In this document: in pieces, positions 29,810 to 38,700 of the stretch
Numbering within the stretch: position 1 is the stretch's first letter
How the letters are laid out: every line of letters starts with the position of its first letter
Source: an uncultured Draconibacterium sp.
GTDB lineage: Bacteria; Bacteroidota; Bacteroidia; Bacteroidales; Prolixibacteraceae
Assembly: GCF_963677155.1 (NCBI RefSeq)
Contig: NZ_OY781884.1
Location: 4,026,501-4,090,500, forward strand
DNA: 64,000 nucleotides
Direction of reading: 5' to 3'
Position numbers and translations under genes: made by a program
Notes under the pieces: model-generated
Database searches by the model: none
Told to the model about the DNA's origin: nothing
What the model saw: only the letters and a program-made list of their open reading frames with translations

Positions 29810-30733
29810 ATGGCAGAACATCATCACGGTCATGGGCATCATCACCATCATCATCACGATATAAGAGGGACGAAATTATTATGGGTAACGGTTTTAAATC
29901 TCTCCATTACCATTGTGCAGATTATCGGCGGAATTATTTCGAATAGTTTGTCGTTACTGTCGGATGCATTGCATAATCTGGGCGATTCGTCGGCAATTTT
30001 TATTGCATTTCTGGCAGGTAAACGAAGCCGGAAACCTTCGGATAAGCAAAAGACGTTTGGTTATAAACGTGTTGAAATTTTGGCAGCTCTTTTTAACGGA
30101 GTGGTGCTGATTGGGATTTGTTTGTACCTGTTTTTTGAGGCTTACGAACGTTTTATTAATCCCGAGCCCATAAAAGGGAAGATCATGTTTATTGTGGCCA
30201 CTTTTGGTTTGCTGGCCAACCTTATTTCTGTTTTTGTGCTGAATAAGGACAAGGACCATAACCTGAATGTACGGGCGGCTTATTTACACTTGTTAGGCGA
30301 CACATTTTCTTCGGTGGCGGTGATTATTGGTGGCATTGCCATTTGGAAATTCGAGGTTTTCTGGATTGATCCGCTGGTTACCGTTTTGGTGGGTATCTAC
30401 ATTATTTATCATACCTGGGATGTGGTGAAAGAAACGGTAGATATTCTAATGCAGTCAACTCCTGATAATATTGATCTTGTAAGTATTAAAAAGGAAGTAG
30501 AGAAGATTCCGGAGATCGATAATATTCATCATATTCATGTATGGAAGCTCGATGATACGCAAATTCATTTGGAAGCGCATATTAATCTGGAAGACAACAT
30601 TAGTATGTTGGAGTTAATGGAAGTTCGTGCAAAAGCGGAAAAATTGCTTCATGATAAATTTGGTATTGAACACATAACGTTGCAGGCCGGTTATGACTGT
30701 TGCGGTAACAATGCAGAGCTGCTTGCACATTAA
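29810..30733 (+). CDS. Cation diffusion facilitator family zinc/cobalt exporter (CzcD/ZitB-like)
   Basis: The 307-residue protein has six predicted membrane helices and a C-terminal cytoplasmic domain with HHIHVWKLDD, the CDF layout. Metal-site residues appear in SDALHNLGD (Asp52, His55, Asp59) and in HLLGDTFSS; His plus Asp here favours zinc. The N-terminus is unusually histidine-rich: after MAE there is HHHGHG and seven or more consecutive His, a likely metal-buffering tail. It exports divalent metal using the proton gradient. It diverges from pflB and stands alone. Confidence 0.92.
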   Translation: MAEHHHGHGHHHHHHHDIRGTKLLWVTVLNLSITIVQIIGGIISNSLSLLSDALHNLGDSSAIFIAFLAGKRSRKPSDKQKTFGYKRVEILAALFNGVVLIGICLYLFFEAYERFINPEPIKGKIMFIVATFGLLANLISVFVLNKDKDHNLNVRAAYLHLLGDTFSSVAVIIGGIAIWKFEVFWIDPLVTVLVGIYIIYHTWDVVKETVDILMQSTPDNIDLVSIKKEVEKIPEIDNIHHIHVWKLDDTQIHLEAHINLEDNISMLELMEVRAKAEKLLHDKFGIEHITLQAGYDCCGNNAELLAH

Positions 30734-30854
30734 GACTTTTTATCTTAACTCTCCTTTTAAGAGAATGACTTTCAATTAAAATCATCATTTTCCGCGATTG
30801 TCGGTCAGGTAAAAAAAGCTGAATTTTGCAGTGGTAATTTTAAACGACAGGCAT

Positions 30855-31070
30855 ATGATTTTCTCATTTATTTCATCACTCACGGTTAACTCATCGCCAA
30901 ACGAACTGGTCGCATCGGTTTTTGTTGAGTTTTCATTTTATCTCATTATTGCTGGCTTGATTGGCTGGGGGGTAGTCCGCAAAGAGAAAGGGAAATTCAT
31001 AAGCAAAGTCTTAATCACCTTAATGATTGTAGCTCCGTTGCTGTTTCTTATTTTAAAGTTTGGAAAATAA
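30855..31070 (+). CDS. Small membrane protein of unknown function
   Basis: From the ATG at 30855 the product has 71 residues. A GTG at 30831 would add eight. It has two hydrophobic segments (about 22-41 and 53-67) joined by a short basic loop (RKEKGKF). I recognise no family. It ends eight bases before the convergent LuxR-type gene. The composition is consistent with a real two-helix membrane protein, but the short length keeps confidence moderate. Confidence 0.5.
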   Translation: MIFSFISSLTVNSSPNELVASVFVEFSFYLIIAGLIGWGVVRKEKGKFISKVLITLMIVAPLLFLILKFGK

Positions 31071-31078
31071 TAAGCTTG

Positions 31079-31675
31079 TTATTTTGTAAAACCTTCAACA
31101 TCAATTAATCCGTTGGCTACGGCATAAATAACCAATGCGGCTGTAGATTTCACGCCAATTTTATTACTGATGTTTTTGCGATGCGAAATAACGGTGTGGA
31201 TACTGATAAACAGTTGTTCTGCTATTTCCTTATTCGATTTTCCGGTGGCCAGCAGTTTTAGTACATCAATTTCTCTTTCGCTTAAAGTATTATCGATGTC
31301 GTTGTTTGCGGCAGGTGTTGTTTTAAAATGTTTCGAAATAATCTGCGTAATGGTTTCGTGCCTGTCGGTAATAAAAATATTATCAGCAAAATTATCGGAA
31401 AAGTTTCGGTCGTAATTATTAGATATCAACCCGATAACGCTGGTCTTATTGTACGCGTTTAGTAGATTGTTCAGGTTCTTTTTCGAGTTGTTTAGCGTAA
31501 CCGGATTAACAATTACAATTTTGAACAGGTCGGATTGTCCAAACTTCAACGCTTCTTCAAGCGTGTCGGTAAACGACAGTTCTATGCTGGCTTCCATTTG
31601 CCGCAGAACGGCAGCAATTCCTTCGCGAATAATTACCGAAGGTTCGATGATCAGTATTTTACAGTGCGTTCCCAA
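31079..31675 (-). CDS. LuxR/NarL-type regulator with degenerate receiver domain
   Basis: The 198-residue protein has a receiver-like N-terminal domain and a clear LuxR-type DNA-binding domain (about 133-190: LSEREIDVLKLLATGKSNKEIAEQL, then VISHRKNISNKIG). The receiver lacks key residues: the acidic pair is replaced by Glu11-Pro12 and the phospho-acceptor Asp by Asn57 in VIVNPVTL. So it probably does not respond to phosphorylation in the usual way. The TTG start at 31675 directly abuts the hemerythrin gene's stop, implying translational coupling. A hemerythrin partner suggests that oxygen, NO or iron status feeds this regulator. Target genes may include hmu (shared promoter motif). This is inference. 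Confidence 0.85.
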   Translation of the reverse strand: MGTHCKILIIEPSVIIREGIAAVLRQMEASIELSFTDTLEEALKFGQSDLFKIVIVNPVTLNNSKKNLNNLLNAYNKTSVIGLISNNYDRNFSDNFADNIFITDRHETITQIISKHFKTTPAANNDIDNTLSEREIDVLKLLATGKSNKEIAEQLFISIHTVISHRKNISNKIGVKSTAALVIYAVANGLIDVEGFTK

Positions 31676-32365
31676 TTATTGTAATCCTTGTTTTTCAAAT
31701 TGTTCTACCTGTGGAATTAAAATCTCATTTTCGATTTTTGAATGCGTTTGCAGATCCGCATCTAAATCAAAAAGTGCAAATAGTATTTTACGCCTCAGGT
31801 TGTTGTCTGCCTTTTGCAGAAGATGCTCGATCAGTAGTTTTTTTACATCATCGAGTTTTTCCTGAATATCGTCGTGATGCTCGCGGTAATCAATAACCGA
31901 ATAATTCCCGGCGGCATTGGCGTCAATCAGTTTCAGAATGTAGGGGAAAACCGTATTGTTTTCGTAATCAAAATGCTGGTCAACTTCGTGTTTGTAATCG
32001 TTAAAAAAACGTTCAACCAACTGCATTTCTGGCTTCTGGCTGAATTCACTCATCAGGTGAATGTTCTCAATAATCTCTGGAAAAACCTCTGCTGAATAAT
32101 AGGCATGAGATTTCATCAGGTAATTTACAACCTGTTTAATTTCCTGCGCACTAAAATTCAAATTCTGGTGATACGAGCTGTTTATATTAAGATTAGTCAC
32201 CATTAAAAATACTTTGGGGCTTATATTATTTTCCAGGCAAATCTCTTCAACTGTTTTCTCCCTGACGCCTAACTTTATTTCAAACCGTTCCAACACAAGA
32301 ATTAACTGCGGGTGGTTGAAGAGCAGTTTCGACATTTTTATGGTTTTCTGAATTTGTTCCGGCAT
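31676..32365 (-). CDS. Hemerythrin-domain protein (HHE, Ric-like)
   Basis: The 229-residue protein has a short N-terminal helical part (about 1-75) and a hemerythrin HHE domain. Candidate di-iron ligands are His87 (KSHAYY), His131 and Glu135 (HFDYEN), His163/164 (REHHDD), and His208 with Glu212 (THSKIEN). Relatives repair iron-sulfur centres after NO or oxidative stress (ScdA/YtfE), or sense oxygen. It is the first gene of a two-gene unit with the LuxR-type regulator and is divergent from the haem operon, so a role in iron or NO sensing is plausible. It lacks the N-terminal ScdA domain motif as far as I can see. Confidence 0.85.
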   Translation of the reverse strand: MPEQIQKTIKMSKLLFNHPQLILVLERFEIKLGVREKTVEEICLENNISPKVFLMVTNLNINSSYHQNLNFSAQEIKQVVNYLMKSHAYYSAEVFPEIIENIHLMSEFSQKPEMQLVERFFNDYKHEVDQHFDYENNTVFPYILKLIDANAAGNYSVIDYREHHDDIQEKLDDVKKLLIEHLLQKADNNLRRKILFALFDLDADLQTHSKIENEILIPQVEQFEKQGLQ

Positions 32366-32391
32366 TTATCTTACGGGTATAAATTTCTGTG

Positions 32392-32425
32392 CAAAACTAT
32401 AAATTTTATTTAGACCAGATTCAAA
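32392..32425 (-). promoter_or_regulatory. Promoter of the hemerythrin-regulator unit
   Basis: On the minus strand TTTG (32425-32422), a 22-base spacer, then TAGTTTTG (32399-32392) match the -33 and -7 elements. The -7 box lies 26 bases before the ATG. The spacer is slightly longer than usual. Confidence 0.5.
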
Positions 32426-32449
32426 TAATGAAGAATGGTTAATAATTTG

Positions 32450-32465
32450 ATCCCATAAAAAGGGG
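32450..32465 (-). promoter_or_regulatory. Shared motif copy 1 (hemerythrin side)
   Basis: On the minus strand it reads CCCCTTTTTATGGGAT, nearly identical to the motif on the hmuR side (one inserted base). It sits upstream of the hemerythrin -33 element. The two copies face opposite ways, each upstream of its own gene, so they look like operators of a shared regulator. Confidence 0.5.
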
Positions 32466-32574
32466 AATACAATCAGGAGTTTTTATTCTGGTTAATTATT
32501 GCTGAATTGGCCTTGTGATCTATATATTGTTGGTATATACGTTTTTATATCGTATTATTTTAACCATTGTAAAA

Positions 32575-32591
32575 CCCCTATTTTATGGGAT
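32575..32591 (+). promoter_or_regulatory. Shared motif copy 2 (hmuR side)
   Basis: It reads CCCCTATTTTATGGGAT and matches copy 1 in the same orientation relative to the downstream gene. It abuts the hmuR -33 element, where an activator site would be expected. Confidence 0.5.
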
Positions 32592-32621
32592 TGCTGTTCC
32601 ATAACTGTTACTCTATTTTTG
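32590..32621 (+). promoter_or_regulatory. Promoter of the hmu operon
   Basis: ATTG at 32590-32593, a 20-base spacer and TATTTTTG at 32614-32621 match the Bacteroidota -33/-7 consensus. The predicted transcript starts about 28 bases before the hmuR ATG at 32657. Confidence 0.6.
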
Positions 32622-32656
32622 CTGCTGAAAATATCAATAGATGATTTATAGCAACT

Positions 32657-34927
32657 ATGGAACAACAACAATTACATAATAGAAGCACTTTTACTCCCCG
32701 CAGTTATTTTTATTACACGTTCTTTTTTGTAATCATTTTTTTGTCTGTAAGTGTATCTGTTTCTGCTCAAAACAATAAAATAAATATTTCAGGAAAAGTA
32801 ATAGATGCGACCCGAAGAGCTGTTGGTTTTGCTTCGGTTGTGCATAAAGAAAGCGGAAAAGGAGTAGCTGCAAATGCCGATGGATATTTTAAATTGGAAT
32901 TGCCCGCCAATATTAAAAACGGGAACCTTCAGGTTTCTTCGGTGGGGTTTCATTCAAAAGAAATTTCATTTACTGTTGCCGGTGTTACTACCAACATTGG
33001 CGAAATTCAGCTTACTGCTTTTTATGGCGAGTTGGACGAGGTGGTTGTTACCGGCGAGGTTAAACCAACTCCTGTCGATAGTTCTATTTATAAGGTTAAG
33101 TTAATTACGAGCGAAAAAATTCAACAGTCGGGAGCATTAAACCTGAATGAACTTTTAATGACCGAAGCCAATATTCGGATGTCAACCGATTTGGTTTTAG
33201 GGGCTCAAATAGAAATGATGGGACTTAGCGGGCAAAATGTTAAGATTATGGTCGATGGTGTTCCGGTTATCGGCCGTCTTGATGGGAATGTCGACCTGAG
33301 TCAGGTTAATCTCGATAATATTGAACAGGTGGAAGTAATTGAAGGCCCCATGTCGGTAGTGTACGGAAACAACGCGCTTGCCGGTACAATAAATCTGATT
33401 ACCAAACAAAATAAACATCATACACTGGAGACAAATGCAAAAGTTTATACCGAAAGTGTTGGGCGCTATTCGGGAAACATTGGTTTGTCGCAAAAACTGG
33501 GAAACCACAATTTATTGGCCGATGGTGGATATGAATATTTTTCGGGAGTTGATTTTAACAAAACAACCCGATCGATGGATTGGAAACCAAAAAATCTTTA
33601 CCGATTTAACCTGGGGCATATTTGGAATAGCGCTAACTGGCAACTGAATACCAGGTTTAGTTTTTACAATGACAGGCTGCATTACAAAAGCGATATTGTT
33701 GAAGGATACAAAACTTTTGATACCTATTATTTTACCCGGCGTTACGATGCCAGCTTAGGACTTAGCGGAAGCTTGAACGAGAAGAATTATTTAAATGTGG
33801 TGGTTTCATACAACGATTACGACCGGCGGGAACAGGAGTTTTTTAAAGATTTAACCACTTTGGAAAAAATCTTTCAGGAAAAAGAAAAAACGCAGGATGT
33901 AAATCAGAAAATGCTTCGGGCAATTCATGGAGTTAATTTTATTCCGCAAAAACTTTCGCTTCAAAGTGGTATCGATTTTAATATTGAGCAAATGCAGGGG
34001 CCGCGTATTGATGGGGGCGAACAAAATATTGGCGATTATGCGGTGTTTTTAAACCTGAAATACAGTTTTTGGGCGGCTTTTGAAATTCAGCCGGGATTAC
34101 GTTATTCTTACAACACCGAATACGATTCTCCACTGGTTTATTCTTTAAATGCCAAATGGAAGATTGCAGAAAAAATGTTGTGGCGGGGTTCTGTTTCAAA
34201 AGGATTCAGGGCTCCAAGCATAAAAGAACTATATTATATTTTTGTTGATAGTAACCACGAGATTTATGGTAACACAGATCTGGAAGCCGAATCATCGCAT
34301 AACCTCAATTCTACCATTGAGTTTACTACCGGGTCAGAAATTGCTGCATGGAAAATCAGTTCATCGCAATTTTTCAACGATATTGATAACCAGATAACCC
34401 TTATTCCGCAAGAAAATAGTACTGCTTATAGTTATATGAATATTGAAAGCTCTAAATCAGCCGGAGGCGATTTAAGTGTTGATTATGGCTACAAAGGCTG
34501 GTTAAAATGGCGTGCAGGTTATGGTTTAACCGGACGCTTAAAATCGTATGCCGAAGCCAGTGGGTCGGATAAATATACTTTTACGCACGATTATTTTGCA
34601 GGGGTTAAAATTACCGAACCCTCAACAAAAATCAAACTTACGGCTGATTATAAATACAACGGCAAACTCCCTTATTTATATACTGATTCAGAAGATAACC
34701 AGATAAAAGAAGGGAGTCAGGAGGCTTACCATATTTTAGATGCCTCCGTTTCACGAACATTTCTGAAAAATCAGCTACAACTTATTCTTGGTGCAAAAAA
34801 CTTGTTTAATGTAACAACAGTTAACCGCACGGGGACAGGTGGTGGTGCTCATTCCGGATCAACAGGAACACCGGTTTCTTATGGTCGGTCCTTTTTTATT
34901 AATCTTAATTATAAATTCTATAAATAA
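32657..34927 (+). CDS. hmuR: HmuR-type TonB-dependent haem receptor
   Basis: The 756-residue outer-membrane protein has a signal peptide (about 15-37), a carboxypeptidase-regulatory-like domain (about 42-118), a TonB plug (DEVVVTGE at the start, IMVDGVPVIGR, VYGNNALAGTINLITK) and a beta barrel to the C-terminal Phe-Tyr-Lys. In this position, before HmuY and the HmuS-V genes, it is the haem receptor. Barrel ends with NPTF-like typical Bacteroidota features (VNRTGTGGGAHSG). It is the first gene of the operon, with HmuY 9 bases later, whereas Porphyromonas has hmuY first. Confidence 0.9.
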   Translation: MEQQQLHNRSTFTPRSYFYYTFFFVIIFLSVSVSVSAQNNKINISGKVIDATRRAVGFASVVHKESGKGVAANADGYFKLELPANIKNGNLQVSSVGFHSKEISFTVAGVTTNIGEIQLTAFYGELDEVVVTGEVKPTPVDSSIYKVKLITSEKIQQSGALNLNELLMTEANIRMSTDLVLGAQIEMMGLSGQNVKIMVDGVPVIGRLDGNVDLSQVNLDNIEQVEVIEGPMSVVYGNNALAGTINLITKQNKHHTLETNAKVYTESVGRYSGNIGLSQKLGNHNLLADGGYEYFSGVDFNKTTRSMDWKPKNLYRFNLGHIWNSANWQLNTRFSFYNDRLHYKSDIVEGYKTFDTYYFTRRYDASLGLSGSLNEKNYLNVVVSYNDYDRREQEFFKDLTTLEKIFQEKEKTQDVNQKMLRAIHGVNFIPQKLSLQSGIDFNIEQMQGPRIDGGEQNIGDYAVFLNLKYSFWAAFEIQPGLRYSYNTEYDSPLVYSLNAKWKIAEKMLWRGSVSKGFRAPSIKELYYIFVDSNHEIYGNTDLEAESSHNLNSTIEFTTGSEIAAWKISSSQFFNDIDNQITLIPQENSTAYSYMNIESSKSAGGDLSVDYGYKGWLKWRAGYGLTGRLKSYAEASGSDKYTFTHDYFAGVKITEPSTKIKLTADYKYNGKLPYLYTDSEDNQIKEGSQEAYHILDASVSRTFLKNQLQLILGAKNLFNVTTVNRTGTGGGAHSGSTGTPVSYGRSFFINLNYKFYK

Positions 34928-34936
34928 CAATTGAAT

Positions 34937-35647
34937 ATGAAAAACATGAAAAGAATTCTATTAGTGATGGTTGTAGTAGCAGGTATATTTACTGCTTGCG
35001 ATGACGATGATGAAATAGTAGAAGTAAAAGATTACGGATTAAAAACCTTTACTGCCGATTTAGCTTATGATGCATCAATCGGACACGGTGAGGGAACAAA
35101 TTATACTCAGCAAACTTATTTTGCCTTTGGCGAAGAAACAAAGGTCGCGTTTGCGGTTGCATCAGATACACTTTCCTGGACAGATTTTTCGATGATTAAA
35201 GATCCAACCCATGCTGATTATAATATCTCAACAGATGTTACCGGATGGGATTTAGTTTTCTCTTATTATACCGAAGAAGAAGTTGATATGGGCGGTGGAA
35301 GCATTTACCTTGTTGGTGCAACCGGAGTACTCATTAATACTGAAGCAGATATTGAAGTTGGTTTATATGAATACACGGAGTCAACCCAAACCGATAGTAT
35401 TACCAGTGCATTTGGAAATTTGAGTTTGGAAGATCTTGTAAGCGTTGAATACGATTCTTCTATTGATGTGATTGGTCATAGTTGGAAAAGTTACGATATG
35501 AGCAATAGCATTTATAATGTAAATCCAAGCATGTTTTTCATTGTGAAGCTTATGAGTGGAGATATTTATAAATTACGTTTTACCAGTTTTTATGGATCTT
35601 CTACCAACGAGCGCGTTATAAAAATGGAATACCAACTAATGCAGTAA
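34937..35647 (+). CDS. hmuY: HmuY-family haem-binding lipoprotein
   Basis: From the ATG at 34937 the product has 236 residues with a lipoprotein signal (GIFTAC) and an acidic stretch after it. The mature protein is beta-rich and contains the WDLVFSYYT and VGATGVLINTEAD segments typical of HmuY. HmuY takes haem from host or environmental proteins and passes it to HmuR. Which residues bind haem here cannot be told by eye; in Porphyromonas two His are used, in others Met. A 12-bp hairpin directly after the gene may allow abundant HmuY by partial termination. A TTG at 34931 is an alternative start. Confidence 0.88.
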   Translation: MKNMKRILLVMVVVAGIFTACDDDDEIVEVKDYGLKTFTADLAYDASIGHGEGTNYTQQTYFAFGEETKVAFAVASDTLSWTDFSMIKDPTHADYNISTDVTGWDLVFSYYTEEEVDMGGGSIYLVGATGVLINTEADIEVGLYEYTESTQTDSITSAFGNLSLEDLVSVEYDSSIDVIGHSWKSYDMSNSIYNVNPSMFFIVKLMSGDIYKLRFTSFYGSSTNERVIKMEYQLMQ

Positions 35648-35672
35648 GCAGGATTATTAAGTTAAACATTAT

Positions 35673-35707
35673 GTGCCCGAAACGGAATGCCATCTCGTTT
35701 TGGGCAC
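35673..35707 (+). terminator. Intercistronic hairpin between hmuY and hmuS
   Basis: GTGCCCGAAACG (35673-35684) pairs with CGTTTTGGGCAC (35696-35707), 12 bp with one G-U pair. It is followed by a T-rich stretch (CATTTTTGT). It ends 24 bases before the hmuS start, so it probably acts as a partial terminator or RNA-end stabiliser for hmuRY. It also argues that hmuS starts at 35731 and not at 35671. Confidence 0.7.
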
Positions 35708-35730
35708 TTTCAACGTTTAAACATTTTTGT

Positions 35731-38700
35731 ATGAAGAAAAGAATGAGTATCGCCGTAGTTGCCGTTTTGGTTTTATTAGCAGGTTGGTTTGGCTGGAGCA
35801 AATTTTTGTCGCCTACTAAAATCGCAATGGTTAACTACCCCGACTTTTTATATTCTAAAATGGCGGGTGCTCCCAATAGTAAATACATTGAATTTGAAGC
35901 AATAGACCAAACGAAGCTACCAAATCTGGAAAAATATGATATGGTTTTTTTCTTCGGAATGGGATTAAAACTTACGGCAGAACAAGAGGCTGTTGTTAAA
36001 GAATTGGGAGAAAAGGGGCTTCCTATGTATTTGCAATCATCAACTGTAAAGGGGCTCAATATAACTTATTTGCCCGAAGAACATAAAGAAAAAATAGAAG
36101 CTTATCTTGATAACGGAGGAAATAAAAATTACAGAAACCTGTTCAATTATATTCGCTTAAACATTGATGGAAAACAGGCATTTACCGCAGCTCCCGATCC
36201 TGTTTTTGAAATTGCCTCAGATGTACTTTTTTATAAAGACGAAGAAGTGGCTTTTAAATCAGTTAAAGAATTTGAAACCTATTGTAAAAAAGAAAATATT
36301 CATAAACCTGGAAATAAAAAAGTTGTATTTTTTACCAGTATTCCTGGCCCTTTTAATGCTAACCGCGAACACTTAAACAGCTTGATTACAGAGCTGGAAC
36401 AACGAAATTTTAATGTTTATCCTGTGGCCGCTTTTGCCGGTCGTTTGGATTACATGAAAAACATTGCCCCTGATTTAATTGTGTATATGCCCCACGGACG
36501 CCTTTCATTAGGAGGTGGCTCGGCAGCAGCAATCACAAAGTACCTGAAAGAACAAAATGTGCCGGTACTTTGCCCGGTAACTGTGCATCAGCAATACGAT
36601 GAGTGGAAAGATGATAAACAGGGAATGTTGGGCGGGTTGCTCAGTCAGAGTGTTACCATGCCCGAATTTGATGGCGGAATTGCACCCTACGCTTTGTTTG
36701 CCGAATATAAAAATGAAAAAGGACTGATTGTTTTTAAGGCCATTCCGAACCGTTTGAAGAAGTTTGGCGAAATGGCTGAAAAATATACACGTCTTGCCGA
36801 TCTTAAAAACAGTGAAAAAAAGGTTGCAATTGTCTACTTTAAAGGTCCCGGGAAAAATGCAATGGTAGCAGCAAATATGGAAGTGTTGCCATCGTTGCAT
36901 AATGTTTTGCTTCGTTTAAAAAAGGAAGGCTACAATTTGGGCGATCTGCCAACTGATTTTTCTGTTTTCGAAAAACGGATGATGACTGAAGGCCCCGTGC
37001 TTGGTACTTATGCCGAAGGTGCTTTTGACGATTACCTGAAAAATGGGAATCCAGAGTTGGTGCCGGTAAACGATTACAATCGCTGGTGCCGGGAAACACT
37101 TCCTCAGGAATTAATTACCAATGTGGAAGAACGGTATGGTAAAGCACCCGGAGCGTACATGGCAGTTTATAAAAACAAACAGGATTATATTGCTGTTACC
37201 CGTGTAAGATTTGGAAATGTTGTTCTTTTGCCACAGCCAATGCCTGCTTTAGGCGAAAATACATTTGCCTTGGTTCACGGAGCAAAAGTAGCTCCACCAC
37301 ACACTTATATTGCCCCGTATTTATGGATTCAGAAAAATTTTAAAGCCGATGCGATTTTTCATTTTGGTACTCATGGAAGTTTGGAGTTTACACCCGGCAA
37401 ACAAATTGCTTTGTCGGATTATGACTGGACTGATCCGTTAATAGGGACAACGCCGCATAATTACATCTATACCATAAGTAATATTGGTGAGGGAATGATT
37501 GCCAAGCGACGAAGTTATGCTGCTTTGCAAGATCATTTAACACCACCTTTTATTAAGGCCGACGCGGCGCAGGCACAACATCTGCTGGTACAAAAAATGG
37601 ATACCTGGGCAACGGCAAAAGGAGCTATAAAAAGGCAACATGCGCTTTCGGCAAAAGAAATGATTGTAAAAGCAAACATTCACAGCGAATTGCAGCTCAA
37701 CGATGATTTAACTGTTCCGTATACCGACGAGGAGATGCACAAGGTCGCTAATTTTCTGGCCGAGCTGGAAGACGCAAAAGTAACGGGAGGTTTGTATACT
37801 TTAGGCGAAACGTATTCTCCAGAACATTTGGATGAAACGATTTTAATGATGCACAACGATGCGCTTGCTTTTGCTTTATCTGAAGTGGATGTTTTAAACA
37901 AAAAAGTAAGTCGTAAGGAACTGCGTGATCCCGCATTTTTCAGAAACAAATATGTAAAGCCGGCCACAAAATTTGTTGAACAGGTAATAAGAACCGGAGA
38001 AACCAAACCGGCATTTAAAAAGTTGGTAGCAGGTAACGATCTTCAACGTGCAAAGGCTTTTAAACAAGAGCGGACAGAGGCCCGGCAAGATTTGGGCAAA
38101 CGAATGGCGGCTTATCAAAAGGCAAAAAAGGAGAAAGAAGCTAAAAATGATTCGGAAGAGCAGGTGGATGCCGAGTCGGGGGCGACACCAAAAATTGAAC
38201 CGGCTGACCCGGTTGAAGAAACTTTTGCAAATGCCGTGTTTAATGTGGAAAATACATTAAAATCGGTTTTATCTAAAAAGTCGGAACTAAACAGAAGCCC
38301 AGAATCGGAAATGCTGGCCATTTTAAATGCGTTGAATGGTGGATATACCGAGCCCGGGGCGGGAGGCGATCCAATTGCGAATCCCGAAAGCGTACCCACC
38401 GGAAGAAATCTGGTATCGATAAATGCAGAACAAACACCAACAAAAGAAGCCTGGAAAGTTGCAAAAAGGCTTACCGAAGATTTGCTGGACGATTACAAAA
38501 ACAAACATGATGGCGCTTATCCGAAAAAAATAAGTTTTACACTTTGGTCTGGTAGCTTTATTGAATCGGAAGGAACAACAATAGCACAAATCCTTTACAT
38601 GTTGGGTGTTGAGCCTATTTGGACACCACGCGGGAAAATGAACGATATTCGACTGATGACTGAAGAAGAATTAGGGCGTCCGCGAATTGATGTGGTGGTG

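Noticed and set aside
35671-35730. hmuS start at 35671
   Set aside because: The extra 20 residues are encoded by the intercistronic hairpin, and the ATG at 35731 directly precedes a membrane helix.
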